From Pleionea sp. CnH1-48 (lineage in GTDB: Bacteria; Pseudomonadota; Gammaproteobacteria; Enterobacterales; Kangiellaceae), in NCBI RefSeq assembly GCF_024124665.1, contig NZ_JAMXSB010000003.1, positions 310,001 to 374,000 on the forward strand: a stretch of 64,000 bases of DNA, written 5' to 3'. Positions 1-9,237 of the stretch are shown in pieces. How positions within the stretch are numbered: the stretch's first letter is position 1; every line of letters starts with the position of its first letter. A program made the translations under genes and the position numbers. The notes beneath the pieces are model-generated. The model worked only from the letters and a program-made list of their open reading frames with translations, had not been told where the DNA came from and made no database searches.

Positions 1-1
1 A

Positions 2-439
2 ACCGTTAACGCACTGTCTCACTACACCGAATGGACTATTGGTCACGTACACTCTGGCGCTTTGGGTTGGGTTGCGTTCATCTCTATCGGTTCTATGTAC
101 TACATGATCCCACGTATGTTTGGTCGTACCGAAATGTACAGTATCAAGTTAATTAACTGGCACTTCTGGATTGCAACCATCGGTGTTGTTCTTTACATCG
201 CTTCTATGTGGATTGCTGGTGTAATGGAAGGTCTTATGTGGCGCGCCTTTAATGAAGACGGTACTTTGACTCACACCTTTGTTGAATCCGTTACGGCGAA
301 AAAACCTTTCTTAACCATTCGTTTTATTGGTGGAGCTTTATTCTTGTCTGGCATGATCATCATGGCTTACAACATGTTTAAAACTATGGGCGCTCCCCGG
401 CAGCAACCCAGTTCTGATGCAACACCGGTTGCCGCATAA
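2..439 (+). CDS. ccoN: cbb3-type cytochrome c oxidase subunit I, C-terminal part
   Basis: This is the 3' end of the catalytic subunit of the cbb3 high-affinity terminal oxidase; the gene begins before the window. The open frame runs from base 2 with no in-frame stop. The early residues contain the conserved [17 protein letters not shown] stretch, in which the histidines belong to the heme-copper core region of CcoN. Two or three membrane helices follow, then a short polar tail. The stop at 437–439 is followed by a good ribosome site and ccoO 12 bases later, so the subunits are co-transcribed. An internal ATG at 62 is not the real start, because the homologous sequence continues upstream of it. 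Confidence 0.95.
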   Translation, partial: TVNALSHYTEWTIGHVHSGALGWVAFISIGSMYYMIPRMFGRTEMYSIKLINWHFWIATIGVVLYIASMWIAGVMEGLMWRAFNEDGTLTHTFVESVTAKKPFLTIRFIGGALFLSGMIIMAYNMFKTMGAPRQQPSSDATPVAA

Positions 440-451
440 GGAGAAACAGAC

Positions 452-1069
452 ATGTCAATGACACACGATACCATTGAAAAAAATATCGGTTTAATGGGCA
501 TACTGACGCTGATTGTTATCAGCTTCGGTGGCCTGGCAGAAATTGTTCCTCTGTTCTTTCTTGAAGAAACAACGAAGCCAGTAAAAGGATTAAAACCTTA
601 TACCGCGTTACAGATGGAAGGCCGCGACATTTATATCCGTGAAGGTTGTAATACCTGTCACTCACAGATGGTACGTCCATTCCGTGCAGAGACTGAGCGT
701 TACGGTCCTTACTCTGTTGCTGGCGAGCACGTATGGGAACATCCTTTCTTGTGGGGTTCTAAGCGTACTGGTCCGGACCTCGCTCGTGTTGGTGGTCGCT
801 ACAGTGACGAATGGCACCGTGTTCATCTGATTAATCCGCGTGATGTAGTACCAGAATCCAATATGCCATCTTTCCCTTGGTTGGCAGAAAATGTGTTAGA
901 TGGCGAACTCACTGCAAAAAAACTGTCCATCTTTAAGAATCAATTTGGTGTGCCTTACAAAGATGAAGATATTGCTGGCGCAAAAGAAGCCGTTGCAGGC
1001 AAGACAGAACTCGACGCTCTGGTTGCTTACCTTCAATCTCTGGGCCATGCAGCTGAAAATCGGAGATAA
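452..1069 (+). CDS. ccoO: cbb3-type cytochrome c oxidase subunit II (monoheme c)
   Basis: CcoO is the membrane-anchored monoheme cytochrome c subunit of cbb3 oxidase and passes electrons towards the CcoN heme b. The 205-residue product has the usual family length. It has an N-terminal membrane anchor (about residues 14–36) and one heme c site, CNTCH, at residues 66–70. A conserved NMPSFPW segment around residue 138 supplies the distal Met ligand. The start has AGGAG just upstream. It lies between ccoN and ccoQ with tight spacing, as in the standard ccoNOQP operon. Confidence 0.97.
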   Translation: MSMTHDTIEKNIGLMGILTLIVISFGGLAEIVPLFFLEETTKPVKGLKPYTALQMEGRDIYIREGCNTCHSQMVRPFRAETERYGPYSVAGEHVWEHPFLWGSKRTGPDLARVGGRYSDEWHRVHLINPRDVVPESNMPSFPWLAENVLDGELTAKKLSIFKNQFGVPYKDEDIAGAKEAVAGKTELDALVAYLQSLGHAAENRR

Positions 1070-1072
1070 GCC

Positions 1073-1270
1073 ATGGATATGAATCTCCTGCGCGGCATAT
1101 TAACGGCTGTGCTTTTGGTACTTTTTATAGGTTTAGTCTTGTGGGCCTATAGCAAAAAACGTAAATCAGTGTTTGACGAAGCATCTCAGCTCCCCTTTGT
1201 GGGAGATGAGCACAGCGACCGTATCGTTGTGAGTAAAGACAACAACTCAGATACAGCTGAAAAACATTAA
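1073..1270 (+). CDS. ccoQ: cbb3-type cytochrome oxidase small subunit CcoQ
   Basis: This is a 65-residue single-span protein. It has a hydrophobic helix at about residues 5–25, a KKR positive patch, then the segment FDEASQLPF typical of CcoQ, where a small acidic tail follows the membrane span. CcoQ stabilises the assembled cbb3 complex. The gene begins three bases after the ccoO stop and precedes ccoP by 12 bases. Assignment rests on operon position, size and the conserved FDEA segment. Confidence 0.93.
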   Translation: MDMNLLRGILTAVLLVLFIGLVLWAYSKKRKSVFDEASQLPFVGDEHSDRIVVSKDNNSDTAEKH

Positions 1271-1282
1271 GGTGAGTTAGAA

Positions 1283-2176
1283 ATGAGTGAATTTTGGAGT
1301 TGGTGGATCATTGCAATCACCCTTATCTGTATTTTTGGTAATTTTTGGTTGCTCCACTTTACAAAAAAGACTGAAGCTGACGAATGCGAAGACGGAACAA
1401 CTGGCCATGCTTACGATGGTATTCAGGAATACAACAATCCATTGCCTAAGTGGTGGCTAAACCTGTTCTATATCACCTTGGCGTTTGGTATTGGTTATCT
1501 GATTCTTTTCCCTGGCCTGGGTAAGTTTGAAGGTACTTTGGGATGGACCAAAGAAAACCAGTGGGAAGCCGAAGTTCAACAAGCAGAGTCTGTTTATTTG
1601 CCTTTGTTTAAGCAATACGAAAATACTCCCGTCACCGAGCTAGTCAACGATGAGCTGGCAATGGATATGGGACGTCGTATTTTCTTGAATGTTTGCTTTG
1701 CCTGTCACGGTTCTGATGCTGCAGGTAGCCCAGGTTATCCAAACTTAACCGACAATGATTGGTTATACGGTTCTACTCCAGACATTATTGAAGAAAGTAT
1801 TACCAATGGACGTAGCGGACAGATGCCTCCGTTTGGTCAACAGTTTAATGAAGAACAAATTACTTTCTTAACCAGTTATGTGGTTTCCTTATCTGGGCGT
1901 AATGCTCCAGAAAATGAAATAGCAAAAGGTAAAGCTTTGTATGACACCAACTGTGTTGCCTGTCATGGAGCGGACGGCAAAGGTAGCCATGCCTTTGGTG
2001 CTCCCAACTTAACCGACACAACCTGGTTATTTGGTGGCTCTCGAAAAGTGATAGCCAGAACCATAAGAAGCGGACGTAATGGTCAAATGCCAGCCCATAA
2101 AGATATTTTGGGCAAAGCAAAAATTCGACTGGTGACCGCCTATGTTTACAGCCTCTCACAAGAGAAAGCTGAATAA
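1283..2176 (+). CDS. ccoP: cbb3-type cytochrome c oxidase subunit III (diheme c)
   Basis: CcoP is the diheme cytochrome c subunit that accepts electrons from soluble cytochromes. The 297-residue product has two membrane helices (about residues 5–26 and 57–78) and two cytochrome c domains with heme motifs CFACH (138–142) and CVACH (224–228). Each domain has a downstream GQMP Met-ligand region. The PLPKWW motif before the second helix is typical of CcoP. It is the last structural subunit gene, and a strong intrinsic terminator follows directly. Confidence 0.97.
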   Translation: MSEFWSWWIIAITLICIFGNFWLLHFTKKTEADECEDGTTGHAYDGIQEYNNPLPKWWLNLFYITLAFGIGYLILFPGLGKFEGTLGWTKENQWEAEVQQAESVYLPLFKQYENTPVTELVNDELAMDMGRRIFLNVCFACHGSDAAGSPGYPNLTDNDWLYGSTPDIIEESITNGRSGQMPPFGQQFNEEQITFLTSYVVSLSGRNAPENEIAKGKALYDTNCVACHGADGKGSHAFGAPNLTDTTWLFGGSRKVIARTIRSGRNGQMPAHKDILGKAKIRLVTAYVYSLSQEKAE

Positions 2177-2186
2177 ACAAATAATT

Positions 2187-2218
2187 AAAAAAGCGCAGCG
2201 AAGTCTGCGCTTTTTTTT
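2187..2218 (+). terminator. Rho-independent terminator after ccoP
   Basis: The inverted repeat AAGCGCAG / CTGCGCTT (2191–2198 and 2205–2212) with a six-base loop is followed by a run of eight T. It ends the ccoNOQP transcript and separates it from the ccoG assembly genes. Confidence 0.93.
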
Positions 2219-2346
2219 GAATAAAATTTTAGCTGTTTAATTTGTGTTTATACCCCTATTAGTCCAATAGATTCACACAAAAGATCTGTTTATCATTCGG
2301 GCCAACCAGTCGTATAAACCCACCCCTTGCGAAGATTTAAGTAGTT

Positions 2347-3744
2347 ATGAGCAAACCCGATAAAACCGTTAAGCGCACACGCGATCTCTACGTCAAAGCA
2401 GAGAAAATTTATCCCCGCCAGGTCAGAGGATTGTTCGCTCGATTGCGAGTTCTCAGTGTCTGGATGTTGTTAGGTCTTTACTACGTTGGTCCCTGGATCA
2501 CGTGGGAAGGTCGTCAGGCCATATTACTTGACCTGCCTGCTCGACAGTTTCATATTTTTGGTATTACTTTTTGGCCTCAAGATTTTATTTATTTAGCCGT
2601 TCTTCTCATTATTGCGGCTGTCGCCCTATTCTTTTTTACAGCACTCGCTGGACGAGTCTGGTGTGGCTTTGCCTGCCCACAAACGGTTTGGACAGAAACC
2701 TTTATCTGGATCGAACGTTTTGTTGAAGGTGATAGAAACCAGCGAATGAAATTGGATAAGGCTCCCTGGTCTTTCAACAAAGTATCCACCAAAGCCACCA
2801 AACATTTTTTATGGCTTAGTTTTGCGTTATTTACTGGTTACACCTTTGTTGGCTTCTTCTCACCGATCCGCGAACTGACAGACAATTTAATTCTGTTTAA
2901 TTTAGGCCCCTGGGAAGCCTTCTGGATTGGCTTATACAGCTTGGCCACTTATGGCAATGCAGGCTTCTTACGGGAGCAAATTTGTCAGTACATGTGCCCC
3001 TATGCGCGTTTTCAAAGTGCCATGTTTGATAAAGATACGCTGATTATTTCTTACGACACTCAAAGAGGCGAGAGCCGCGGTCATCGTAAACGCACCGATA
3101 CCGAGTATAAAATCAAGGGCCTGGGTGACTGTATCGACTGTAAACAATGTGTTCAGGTTTGTCCCACAGGTATTGATATTCGTGACGGCTTGCAGAGCGA
3201 ATGTATCGCCTGTGCATTGTGTATTGACGTCTGTGATGACGTCATGGAAAAAATGGATTATGAGAAAGGTCTGATTCGTTATTCCACCGAAAATGCAATG
3301 GAAGGAAAAGAAACCAAAGTACTGCGTCCCCGTACTTTTATTTATGGTGGTCTACTGCTCGCTCTTATCATTGGCTTCTTTGCTTCCATCGGCACGCGAA
3401 CGCCACTTGAGCTGGATGTCATTCGTGATCGCAACAGACTTTACGTTGAAACCTCAGAAGGCTTGGTTGAAAACGTATATCGGATTAAAATAGGCAACAT
3501 GGCGCAAGAACCCTATACCTACAATATTTCGGTAGATGGTTTGCCTGATATGAGTATTGCAGGTCCGACTCAGATCCATGTAAAACCAGGCGAAGTAAAA
3601 GCCATCGCGTTACGCGTTCGAGTGGATCCAGGTGATCTGACCAAAACCGCGAACACCATTTTCTTTAATGCAGTCTCCGTTGAGGCTCCAGATATTAGAA
3701 TAGAAACAGAAGCACGATTTATCGGCCCAGCCTTAGGCCGATAA
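2347..3744 (+). CDS. ccoG: cytochrome c oxidase accessory protein CcoG (FixG/RdxA)
   Basis: CcoG is a membrane ferredoxin-like protein linked to copper reduction during cbb3 assembly. The 465-residue product has several membrane helices in its first half. Two 4Fe-4S motifs follow, at Cys 262, 265, 268, 272 and Cys 286, 289, 292, 296. The QYMCPYARFQ segment near residue 214 is typical of the family. A C-terminal Ig-like FixG domain (about 350–465) follows a last helix near residue 335. It heads the assembly set ccoG–fixH–ccoI. The ribosome site before ATG 2347 is weak. No FNR box was seen in the 170 bases after the ccoP terminator. Confidence 0.96.
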   Translation: MSKPDKTVKRTRDLYVKAEKIYPRQVRGLFARLRVLSVWMLLGLYYVGPWITWEGRQAILLDLPARQFHIFGITFWPQDFIYLAVLLIIAAVALFFFTALAGRVWCGFACPQTVWTETFIWIERFVEGDRNQRMKLDKAPWSFNKVSTKATKHFLWLSFALFTGYTFVGFFSPIRELTDNLILFNLGPWEAFWIGLYSLATYGNAGFLREQICQYMCPYARFQSAMFDKDTLIISYDTQRGESRGHRKRTDTEYKIKGLGDCIDCKQCVQVCPTGIDIRDGLQSECIACALCIDVCDDVMEKMDYEKGLIRYSTENAMEGKETKVLRPRTFIYGGLLLALIIGFFASIGTRTPLELDVIRDRNRLYVETSEGLVENVYRIKIGNMAQEPYTYNISVDGLPDMSIAGPTQIHVKPGEVKAIALRVRVDPGDLTKTANTIFFNAVSVEAPDIRIETEARFIGPALGR

Positions 3745-3768
3745 GTCAGCGTTAACTAAGAGAAGTTT

Positions 3769-4266
3769 ATGGAACACCCACAGGACACCAAACCCTGGTA
3801 CAAGCAGTTTTATCCCTGGATGATCATTGCTTTGCCAGCATCATCAGTGGTCGCAGGTATCACAACGGTTATTATTGCAACGACTGGCGCAGACAGCATG
3901 GTAAAAGCCGACTACTACAAAGAAGGTCTGGCGATTAATGAATCCATTGAGAAGCGCGAAAAAGCCGCTGAATTACAACTTAAGTTCGACATCGAATACC
4001 AGGCACCAGATGCCATGATATTAACTTCAGCTCAGCCTCTGGATGTTCCTGTATTGTATCTATCGATTCAACACCCTGCCAAAGAACATAAAGATCAGGT
4101 AGTCGTGCTTAATCGTACAGAAGACAGCTTGATCTACAAAGGGCAAAGTCTTCCTCTGGAGCCTGTAAACTATCGCCTGAAACTCTCCACCCCTACTCAA
4201 GACTGGGAAATGATGTCTCGTTGGCCGCTAAAACAATCCAATAGTATTCAATTAAAACCCCGATGA
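3769..4266 (+). CDS. fixH: FixH/CcoH family cbb3 oxidase assembly protein
   Basis: FixH (CcoH) is a small single-span membrane protein needed for cbb3 oxidase assembly and found with the CcoI copper ATPase. The 165-residue product has one helix at about residues 15–38, followed by DYYKEGLAIN near residue 48, the signature region of the FixH family. A beta-rich periplasmic domain follows. It starts 24 bases after ccoG. Its stop overlaps the ccoI start by ATGA (4263–4266), which suggests translational coupling. Confidence 0.93.
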   Translation: MEHPQDTKPWYKQFYPWMIIALPASSVVAGITTVIIATTGADSMVKADYYKEGLAINESIEKREKAAELQLKFDIEYQAPDAMILTSAQPLDVPVLYLSIQHPAKEHKDQVVVLNRTEDSLIYKGQSLPLEPVNYRLKLSTPTQDWEMMSRWPLKQSNSIQLKPR

Positions 4267-6659
4267 CTTCACGCTGTTTTCACTGTCACGAACCCGTTCC
4301 AGATAATTTAGACATTACGCTACAGTGGGAACAGCAAACTCGAGAATTTTGCTGTTACGGCTGTCATAGTGTTGCTTCGGCTATTATCGATAATCAACTA
4401 GACAGCTACTACCGCTTTCGAACAGAAGCGTCAGTAACGCCCACCGACTTAATTCCCGAAGAGCTGCGTAATATTCAGCAACTTGATAACGAGCGTTTAC
4501 AAAAAGAATTTGTCGATACTCACGAGCATCAGTCCAAAGCTCTATTGGGTGTAGAAGGCATTACCTGTGCTGCATGCAGCTGGCTAATAGAATCCAGCTT
4601 ATTGAAAATGCCAGGAGTGCTCTCTGTTCAGGTTAACCCGATCACTCATCGAATGAATATTTGTTGGGACTCACAACGGCAACGATTGAGCCAAATACTC
4701 ACGCGCCTTTCGAACATGGGCTTTAAAGCTTACCCTTTTCGTCAGAGTGACTTTGAACGAACCGTTCGTACCGAAGACCGATGGTTTTTGATGCGTCTGG
4801 GAGTCGCCGGATTGGGCATGATGCAGGTCATGATGTTCGCAATTGGTCTTTACTTTGGTGAAGCTCAATATATCAAAGCCGAGTACCAGTCGTTTTTACA
4901 TTGGACCAGTTGGCTAGTGGCAACGCCCATTGTCTTTTTTTCTGGTTTTCCTTTTTTTAAAAATGCCTGGTATGGACTTAAACAAAAACGCTTGGTGATG
5001 GATTTTCCTGTCGCTTTGGCGATCTCACTGGCTTATACATCAAGTGTTTGGGCTACCATTAATGCAGCAGGACAGGTTTATTTTGATTCTGCGACCATGT
5101 TTATCTTTTTCTTGCTTTGTGGCCGCTATCTGGAACATCGAACACGCCTGAAAGCCGTAACAGAAACTCAGACACAACGACAACTACTGCCTATCGCTGT
5201 AACTAAAATAGAGGGAGCTCAACAAAGTGATCATCCCATTCATGATGTTGTCCCTGGAGATCGCTTATTGGTACGCGCAGGAGAAGTGATTCCAGTCGAT
5301 GGGATTATCGTTGATGGAACAACCAACATTGATGAATCTTTGCTATCAGGTGAACACATACCCTTGCGTCGTAGTATTAATGACAAAGTATTTGCTGGCT
5401 CTTTGAATCAAAGCAAACCAATCCACATAGAAGTAACGGCAACCTCCGACAATACTTATTTTTCGGCGTTGGATCGTATGGCTAGCAACGCCACACAACA
5501 CAAACCTAAACTCACCTTGTTGGTTGATCGTATTGCGCAGTGGTTTGTTTCGATACTCTTGATGCTCGTCGGTATGACTTATTTTCTTTGGAGTACTATC
5601 GATCCCGAACAGGCTTTTTGGGTTGCACTTAGCGTCTTGGTGGTTAGTTGTCCTTGCGCTTTGTCACTTGCCACCCCCGCAGCGTTAACAGCAGCAACGA
5701 ATCGACTGTCTCAACTCGGCTTATTATTGCTAAACGCCCAAACTCTCAATCGACTGGCAGACATAACTCACATCGTTTTTGATAAAACAGGCACCTTAAC
5801 CGAAGGCAAATTACATTTAGAAAAAACGATCATCCATCAACCGGATGCTCAACTAGACTATTTACAAATTGCCTGTGCACTCGAGCGGCAAAGTCGCCAC
5901 CCAATCGCCAAAGCTTTTCAAGAAAAAGACGATAAACAAGTTCATTTTGAGTCTGTTGATGAACAATTCGGGATGGGAATAGAAGGTCAGTGGAATGGCA
6001 GTCACTGGTATTTAGGAAAACCCAAACAAGAAATCTCTCTTGATACTGATAGTCAGACCATGCCGATTTTTTTATATCGTGATCAAGTATTAGTCGCGAC
6101 CTTTGAGCTTTCGGATAAGATCAGAGAACAAGCAGCGGATCTTGTTAAAGAACTTCATCAGTTGGGTTTAAAAACCAGCTTACTTAGCGGCGATCATTCT
6201 TCTCATGTTAAAAAGGTAGCCGATGAACTAGGTATTCAGCATTACTACAACAATCATTTGCCGCAACAAAAAGCAGAAAAAGTCATGCAGTGGCAACAAC
6301 AAAATGAAATCGTATTAATGCTCGGTGACGGACTCAACGATACTATCGTGTTAGCACAAGCTAATGTGGGCATCGCGATGAACACGTCTGCCGACCTAAC
6401 GCAGCACAAAGCTGACGCAGTGCTCATGCATCAAAATTTGTACTCTCTTGCACAATCAATGGAGCTTGCCAAAAAAACACACGCCGTTATTAAACAGAAT
6501 ATCGTCTGGGCAATTAGTTACAACCTATGCGCCATTCCCATTGCCATGCTCGGTTGGGTTCCCCCCTGGTTGGCAGCCATCGGGATGACAACCAGCTCGC
6601 TCATCGTTGTACTTAACGCACTGAGGCTGAATCGTTCAAATAACGAAACGTCTCAATAA
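4263..6659 (+). CDS. ccoI: copper-transporting P1B-type ATPase CcoI (FixI)
   Basis: This is a copper-exporting P-type ATPase that supplies copper for cbb3 oxidase maturation. The 798-residue product begins with a Cys-rich metal-binding segment (CFHCH at 5–9, CCYGCH at 30–35). A heavy-metal-associated domain with CAAC at 102–105 follows. The membrane transport motif SCPCALS is near residue 462, the phosphorylation motif DKTGTLT near 505 and the hinge motif GDGLND near 687. The extra N-terminal Cys region is characteristic of the CcoI/FixI subgroup rather than CopA. It is the last gene before a terminator. Confidence 0.97.
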   Translation: MTSRCFHCHEPVPDNLDITLQWEQQTREFCCYGCHSVASAIIDNQLDSYYRFRTEASVTPTDLIPEELRNIQQLDNERLQKEFVDTHEHQSKALLGVEGITCAACSWLIESSLLKMPGVLSVQVNPITHRMNICWDSQRQRLSQILTRLSNMGFKAYPFRQSDFERTVRTEDRWFLMRLGVAGLGMMQVMMFAIGLYFGEAQYIKAEYQSFLHWTSWLVATPIVFFSGFPFFKNAWYGLKQKRLVMDFPVALAISLAYTSSVWATINAAGQVYFDSATMFIFFLLCGRYLEHRTRLKAVTETQTQRQLLPIAVTKIEGAQQSDHPIHDVVPGDRLLVRAGEVIPVDGIIVDGTTNIDESLLSGEHIPLRRSINDKVFAGSLNQSKPIHIEVTATSDNTYFSALDRMASNATQHKPKLTLLVDRIAQWFVSILLMLVGMTYFLWSTIDPEQAFWVALSVLVVSCPCALSLATPAALTAATNRLSQLGLLLLNAQTLNRLADITHIVFDKTGTLTEGKLHLEKTIIHQPDAQLDYLQIACALERQSRHPIAKAFQEKDDKQVHFESVDEQFGMGIEGQWNGSHWYLGKPKQEISLDTDSQTMPIFLYRDQVLVATFELSDKIREQAADLVKELHQLGLKTSLLSGDHSSHVKKVADELGIQHYYNNHLPQQKAEKVMQWQQQNEIVLMLGDGLNDTIVLAQANVGIAMNTSADLTQHKADAVLMHQNLYSLAQSMELAKKTHAVIKQNIVWAISYNLCAIPIAMLGWVPPWLAAIGMTTSSLIVVLNALRLNRSNNETSQ

Positions 6660-6670
6660 AGTAAAACATT

Positions 6671-6697
6671 ATTGCGGCAACTATGCCGCAATTTTTT
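6671..6697 (+). terminator. Rho-independent terminator after ccoI
   Basis: The hairpin ATTGCGGCA / TGCCGCAAT (6671–6679 and 6684–6692) with a four-base loop is followed by six T. It closes the ccoG–fixH–ccoI transcript. Confidence 0.92.
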
Positions 6698-7126
6698 GGT
6701 TATAAAACCTTCATCCTTTTAACTATAGATATTGCGCTGCACTGACATAATTTGTTGCACTCTTCCGCTTAAATCATGCTCTGTTATCGCTGAATAAACG
6801 GCCTCCCATATTCAAAATAATTGTTTTGTGATGTATTTGTTCGATATCACTTGTGTCTCTATCCATCTAGTGATAGATCTATAGATAGACATCTTAAACA
6901 TGCGATGCACATGGCTATCTCGCCGCAATAATAAGCGTCTTAGTCGTATTAAATGATTGATGTCTTTTTAATCGGGAATACATCAATGATGTAAGTTTTG
7001 CAGCCAAAGATATCGTATTGAATTTCTGCACTATCAAACGATATGTCGTCTTTTGTTGTAAGTAAGCAGAAACCGAATAATAGCTAATAGCCGTACATAA
7101 GCTATTAATAATAAAAGGAAATGCGG
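6698..7126. other. AT-rich intergenic region without convincing gene
   Basis: Beyond the ccoI terminator this stretch is AT-rich. A minus-strand frame of about 75 codons exists at 6915–7142, but it overlaps the start region of the next gene, has no recognisable sequence and is not called. The interval presumably holds the promoter of the zinc-ribbon gene. No clear regulatory motif was recognised. Confidence 0.5.
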
Positions 7127-7489
7127 ATGCTAAAATTAACAAGCTTTAAAAAGTCACTTCGTCCAATTAAGCCCGTAATCGACACCAAGTGTTATCACTG
7201 CAATAACGAAACCACTTGGGATTTAATCCAAGCAACAGACTGGCTCACTTTCCTCTCTTTTAAAATCATTCCTTATTACAGCCAGTACCATCTATGCTGT
7301 ACCGTTTGCACCGACCTCTATGACATTAGCCGCTCAGAACTTAAAGGCGTCAACTCTCTACACCAGCTTTCTGATCAAGCATCAAATCAACTCCATGATG
7401 ACTTAGTTCGAAGTATGAAACGCTACCAACTCAAAGGCAAAACCGAAGTTCAAAGAAACTTCTTACGCGTCACTAACCAGCACTATTAA
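7127..7489 (+). CDS. small zinc-ribbon protein
   Basis: This 120-residue protein is of unknown role. Two CxxC pairs (CYHC near residue 22 and CTVC near residue 60) flank a hydrophobic segment rich in Leu, Phe and Ile, then a polar helical tail. This layout matches the small bacterial zinc-ribbon family in which a zinc knuckle brackets a short hydrophobic strand pair. I chose ATG 7127 over ATG 7121 because AAAGGA at 7114–7119 is correctly spaced only for the former. It stands alone between terminators, so it is a single-gene unit. Confidence 0.75.
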   Translation: MLKLTSFKKSLRPIKPVIDTKCYHCNNETTWDLIQATDWLTFLSFKIIPYYSQYHLCCTVCTDLYDISRSELKGVNSLHQLSDQASNQLHDDLVRSMKRYQLKGKTEVQRNFLRVTNQHY

Positions 7490-7506
7490 TTATCTCCAGA
7501 ACAAAT

Positions 7507-7540
7507 AAAAAGCTGGCGAAGATAACGCCAGCTTTTTATT
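7507..7540. terminator. bidirectional terminator between zinc-ribbon gene and yebG
   Basis: The perfect 12-base stem AAAAAGCTGGCG / CGCCAGCTTTTT (7507–7518 and 7526–7537) with a seven-base loop carries T-rich tails in both directions. It lies between convergent genes and can serve both. Confidence 0.92.
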
Positions 7541-7541
7541 T

Positions 7542-7832
7542 TTAGCCATTCGCGCTAATAGGCGTTACCTTGTCTTCAGATGCTTCTTCTGGCTTTTCCA
7601 ATAATTGCTCGGGGCGAGCTTTAAATGCTTTGGCCAGCACATCTTTATTTTGAGCAATTAACAAGCCTAATGCTTCAACCTGCTGCTCATTAAGGTCTTC
7701 GATTTCACGCTCAACCCACAGGCTTACATTCTCAGCCAGTTCAAGCATTTTATCGTAGTTGTCAGCTTCTTTTTTATCCGTAAACGTCTTAGATTTATCG
7801 CGATCAGACATATATAAGGTCACCACTGCCAT
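7542..7832 (-). CDS. yebG: YebG family DNA damage-associated protein
   Basis: This is a 96-residue protein of the YebG family, small conserved gammaproteobacterial proteins induced by DNA damage in E. coli. Diagnostic features are the MAV start, the FTDKKEADNYDKMLELAE block (residues 17–34), and a second helix with EALGLLIAQNKDVL (about 54–67). The tail is acidic. A GGAG ribosome site lies about eight bases before the start. The biochemical role of the family is unknown. No canonical LexA box (CTGT-N8-ACAG) was found upstream; a different palindrome is present (see 7879–7894). Confidence 0.9.
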   Translation of the reverse strand: MAVVTLYMSDRDKSKTFTDKKEADNYDKMLELAENVSLWVEREIEDLNEQQVEALGLLIAQNKDVLAKAFKARPEQLLEKPEEASEDKVTPISANG

Positions 7833-7878
7833 AGGAAAAACTCCAAAGGGTTATCAAATCATCAAGTTCAACAAAATA

Positions 7879-7894
7879 CTACTTAATTGAGTAG
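7879..7894. promoter_or_regulatory. 16-bp near-palindrome upstream of yebG
   Basis: CTACTTAATTGAGTAG is an inverted repeat with 14 of 16 symmetric positions, about 47 bases before the yebG start. It is placed where an operator would sit. It does not match the E. coli LexA consensus, and no binding protein can be named from sequence. Confidence 0.35.
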
Positions 7895-7962
7895 CTAAAT
7901 GCAAGCTGCATTCTCTGTTGATTTCACGCAAGGTAACATGATTTTAATAAAAGTCGGTTATT

Positions 7963-9237
7963 TTATTTGTTCACCACGGCATTTTTTAAATGTTTCGCAG
8001 CAGGTGTCAGTCCGTAGATCAAAACTAAGGCCAAAAGCAGAGCAATGGATATCTTGCTGCCCCAGATAAAACTCCCCAATATTAATACTAGACTATAGAT
8101 GGGCAAACCGAACAAATAACGTTTACGTCGTGACGAAATCGCTCTTCCTAAATGACGGTAATAGGCATCAAAGGAAACCATCAGCACCATCGCAACGCCC
8201 ACCAAAGCACCAGCAATCAAAGGTGATTCCAAAAACAATATCAGCGCACACAATACCACCAACCCTCCAACCGTACTGGGAACACCACGAAAATACTCTG
8301 GGTCATCGTTCGATTTGTTAAAAGTAAAGAAGACTAATCGAGAAATCGTAAATATCGAGAAGAAGGCCCCAACAATAGCCCCCTCAACACCGCCAAAGGC
8401 GTAATAGAGCGCGACTCCGGGGGCGACTCCATAATTCACACCGTCAGCAATATCATCAGAATAAACACCAAATCGGGTTCCTCCCCACTTTCTGGCGGCA
8501 GCGCCGTCCAGGCCATCAAAGAGTGCTCCCACCAACAATAACAGCAGGCTTATATCAAAACGCAGTTGAGCCGCAAAATACATGCTGGCGAAGCCACAGA
8601 GCAGATTGGCCAATGACAACATGTCGGCAATAAAACGAGATTGTAAGATACGGGCATTGTACAAAATAACAACAAGACTAAAGGTAATATTCACCAACAG
8701 TAAGATAACAACCAGATCATAGGTGATGACGTTTTCGGCCCAGCCTTGACTAAAAAACAGCAAGGCGATGAGCGCAGTATAAGAAAGTGTGGTTCGAATA
8801 CGATTTTCTGTTGTTCCCTTCTTGAGCAAGTATTGAATAAAAAGCAGGCTATCCAGAGCAACCTTAGAGATCAGCAACCATAGCGGAATACTATCGACAC
8901 ATTGCCAGGAAACAATAAACAGTAGTGGATAATCGGTCAGGCGATCAAAAATACGCCCAAAATGTGTATCTAAATCTCGTTCTCGCGCCACAATACCATC
9001 AAGGTAATCTAATCCACAAAACACCAGAAACAAGGCAAAAATAAGTTCGGAAGAATTAGGTAACACATCCACTTGTTTTAGCGACAAAAATAACAAGGGC
9101 GTAACCACAAACAATTTAATCGCCGACAAAATATTGGGATGAACAGCAATACGTTGTCCAATCCAGGCCTCCCACTGCGAGAGCCACTGAGGCTTATGCA
9201 CCATTGATTTGCGCGGAGAGGTATTCGACTCTGTCAT
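7963..9237 (-). CDS. tandem CDP-alcohol phosphatidyltransferase (two-domain fusion)
   Basis: This 424-residue polytopic membrane protein has two complete CDP-alcohol phosphatidyltransferase active sites. The first is D77-xx-D80-G-xx-A-R … G94-xxx-D98-xxx-D102. The second is D241-xx-D244-G-xx-A-R … G257-xxx-D261-xxx-D265. Enzymes of this family join a CDP-linked lipid to an alcohol such as serine, glycerol phosphate or inositol, and usually carry one such domain in about 200 residues. The second half resembles phosphatidylserine synthase (RFIADMLSLANLLCGFASM opening). The substrate of the first half is not predictable. It is transcribed towards yebG, with 130 bases between them. Confidence 0.85.
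   Translation of the reverse strand: MTESNTSPRKSMVHKPQWLSQWEAWIGQRIAVHPNILSAIKLFVVTPLLFLSLKQVDVLPNSSELIFALFLVFCGLDYLDGIVARERDLDTHFGRIFDRLTDYPLLFIVSWQCVDSIPLWLLISKVALDSLLFIQYLLKKGTTENRIRTTLSYTALIALLFFSQGWAENVITYDLVVILLLVNITFSLVVILYNARILQSRFIADMLSLANLLCGFASMYFAAQLRFDISLLLLLVGALFDGLDGAAARKWGGTRFGVYSDDIADGVNYGVAPGVALYYAFGGVEGAIVGAFFSIFTISRLVFFTFNKSNDDPEYFRGVPSTVGGLVVLCALILFLESPLIAGALVGVAMVLMVSFDAYYRHLGRAISSRRKRYLFGLPIYSLVLILGSFIWGSKISIALLLALVLIYGLTPAAKHLKNAVVNK

Noticed and set aside
6915-7142. 75-codon minus-strand open frame
   Set aside because: It overlaps the start of the zinc-ribbon gene, is AT-rich, and has no ribosome site or recognisable domain.
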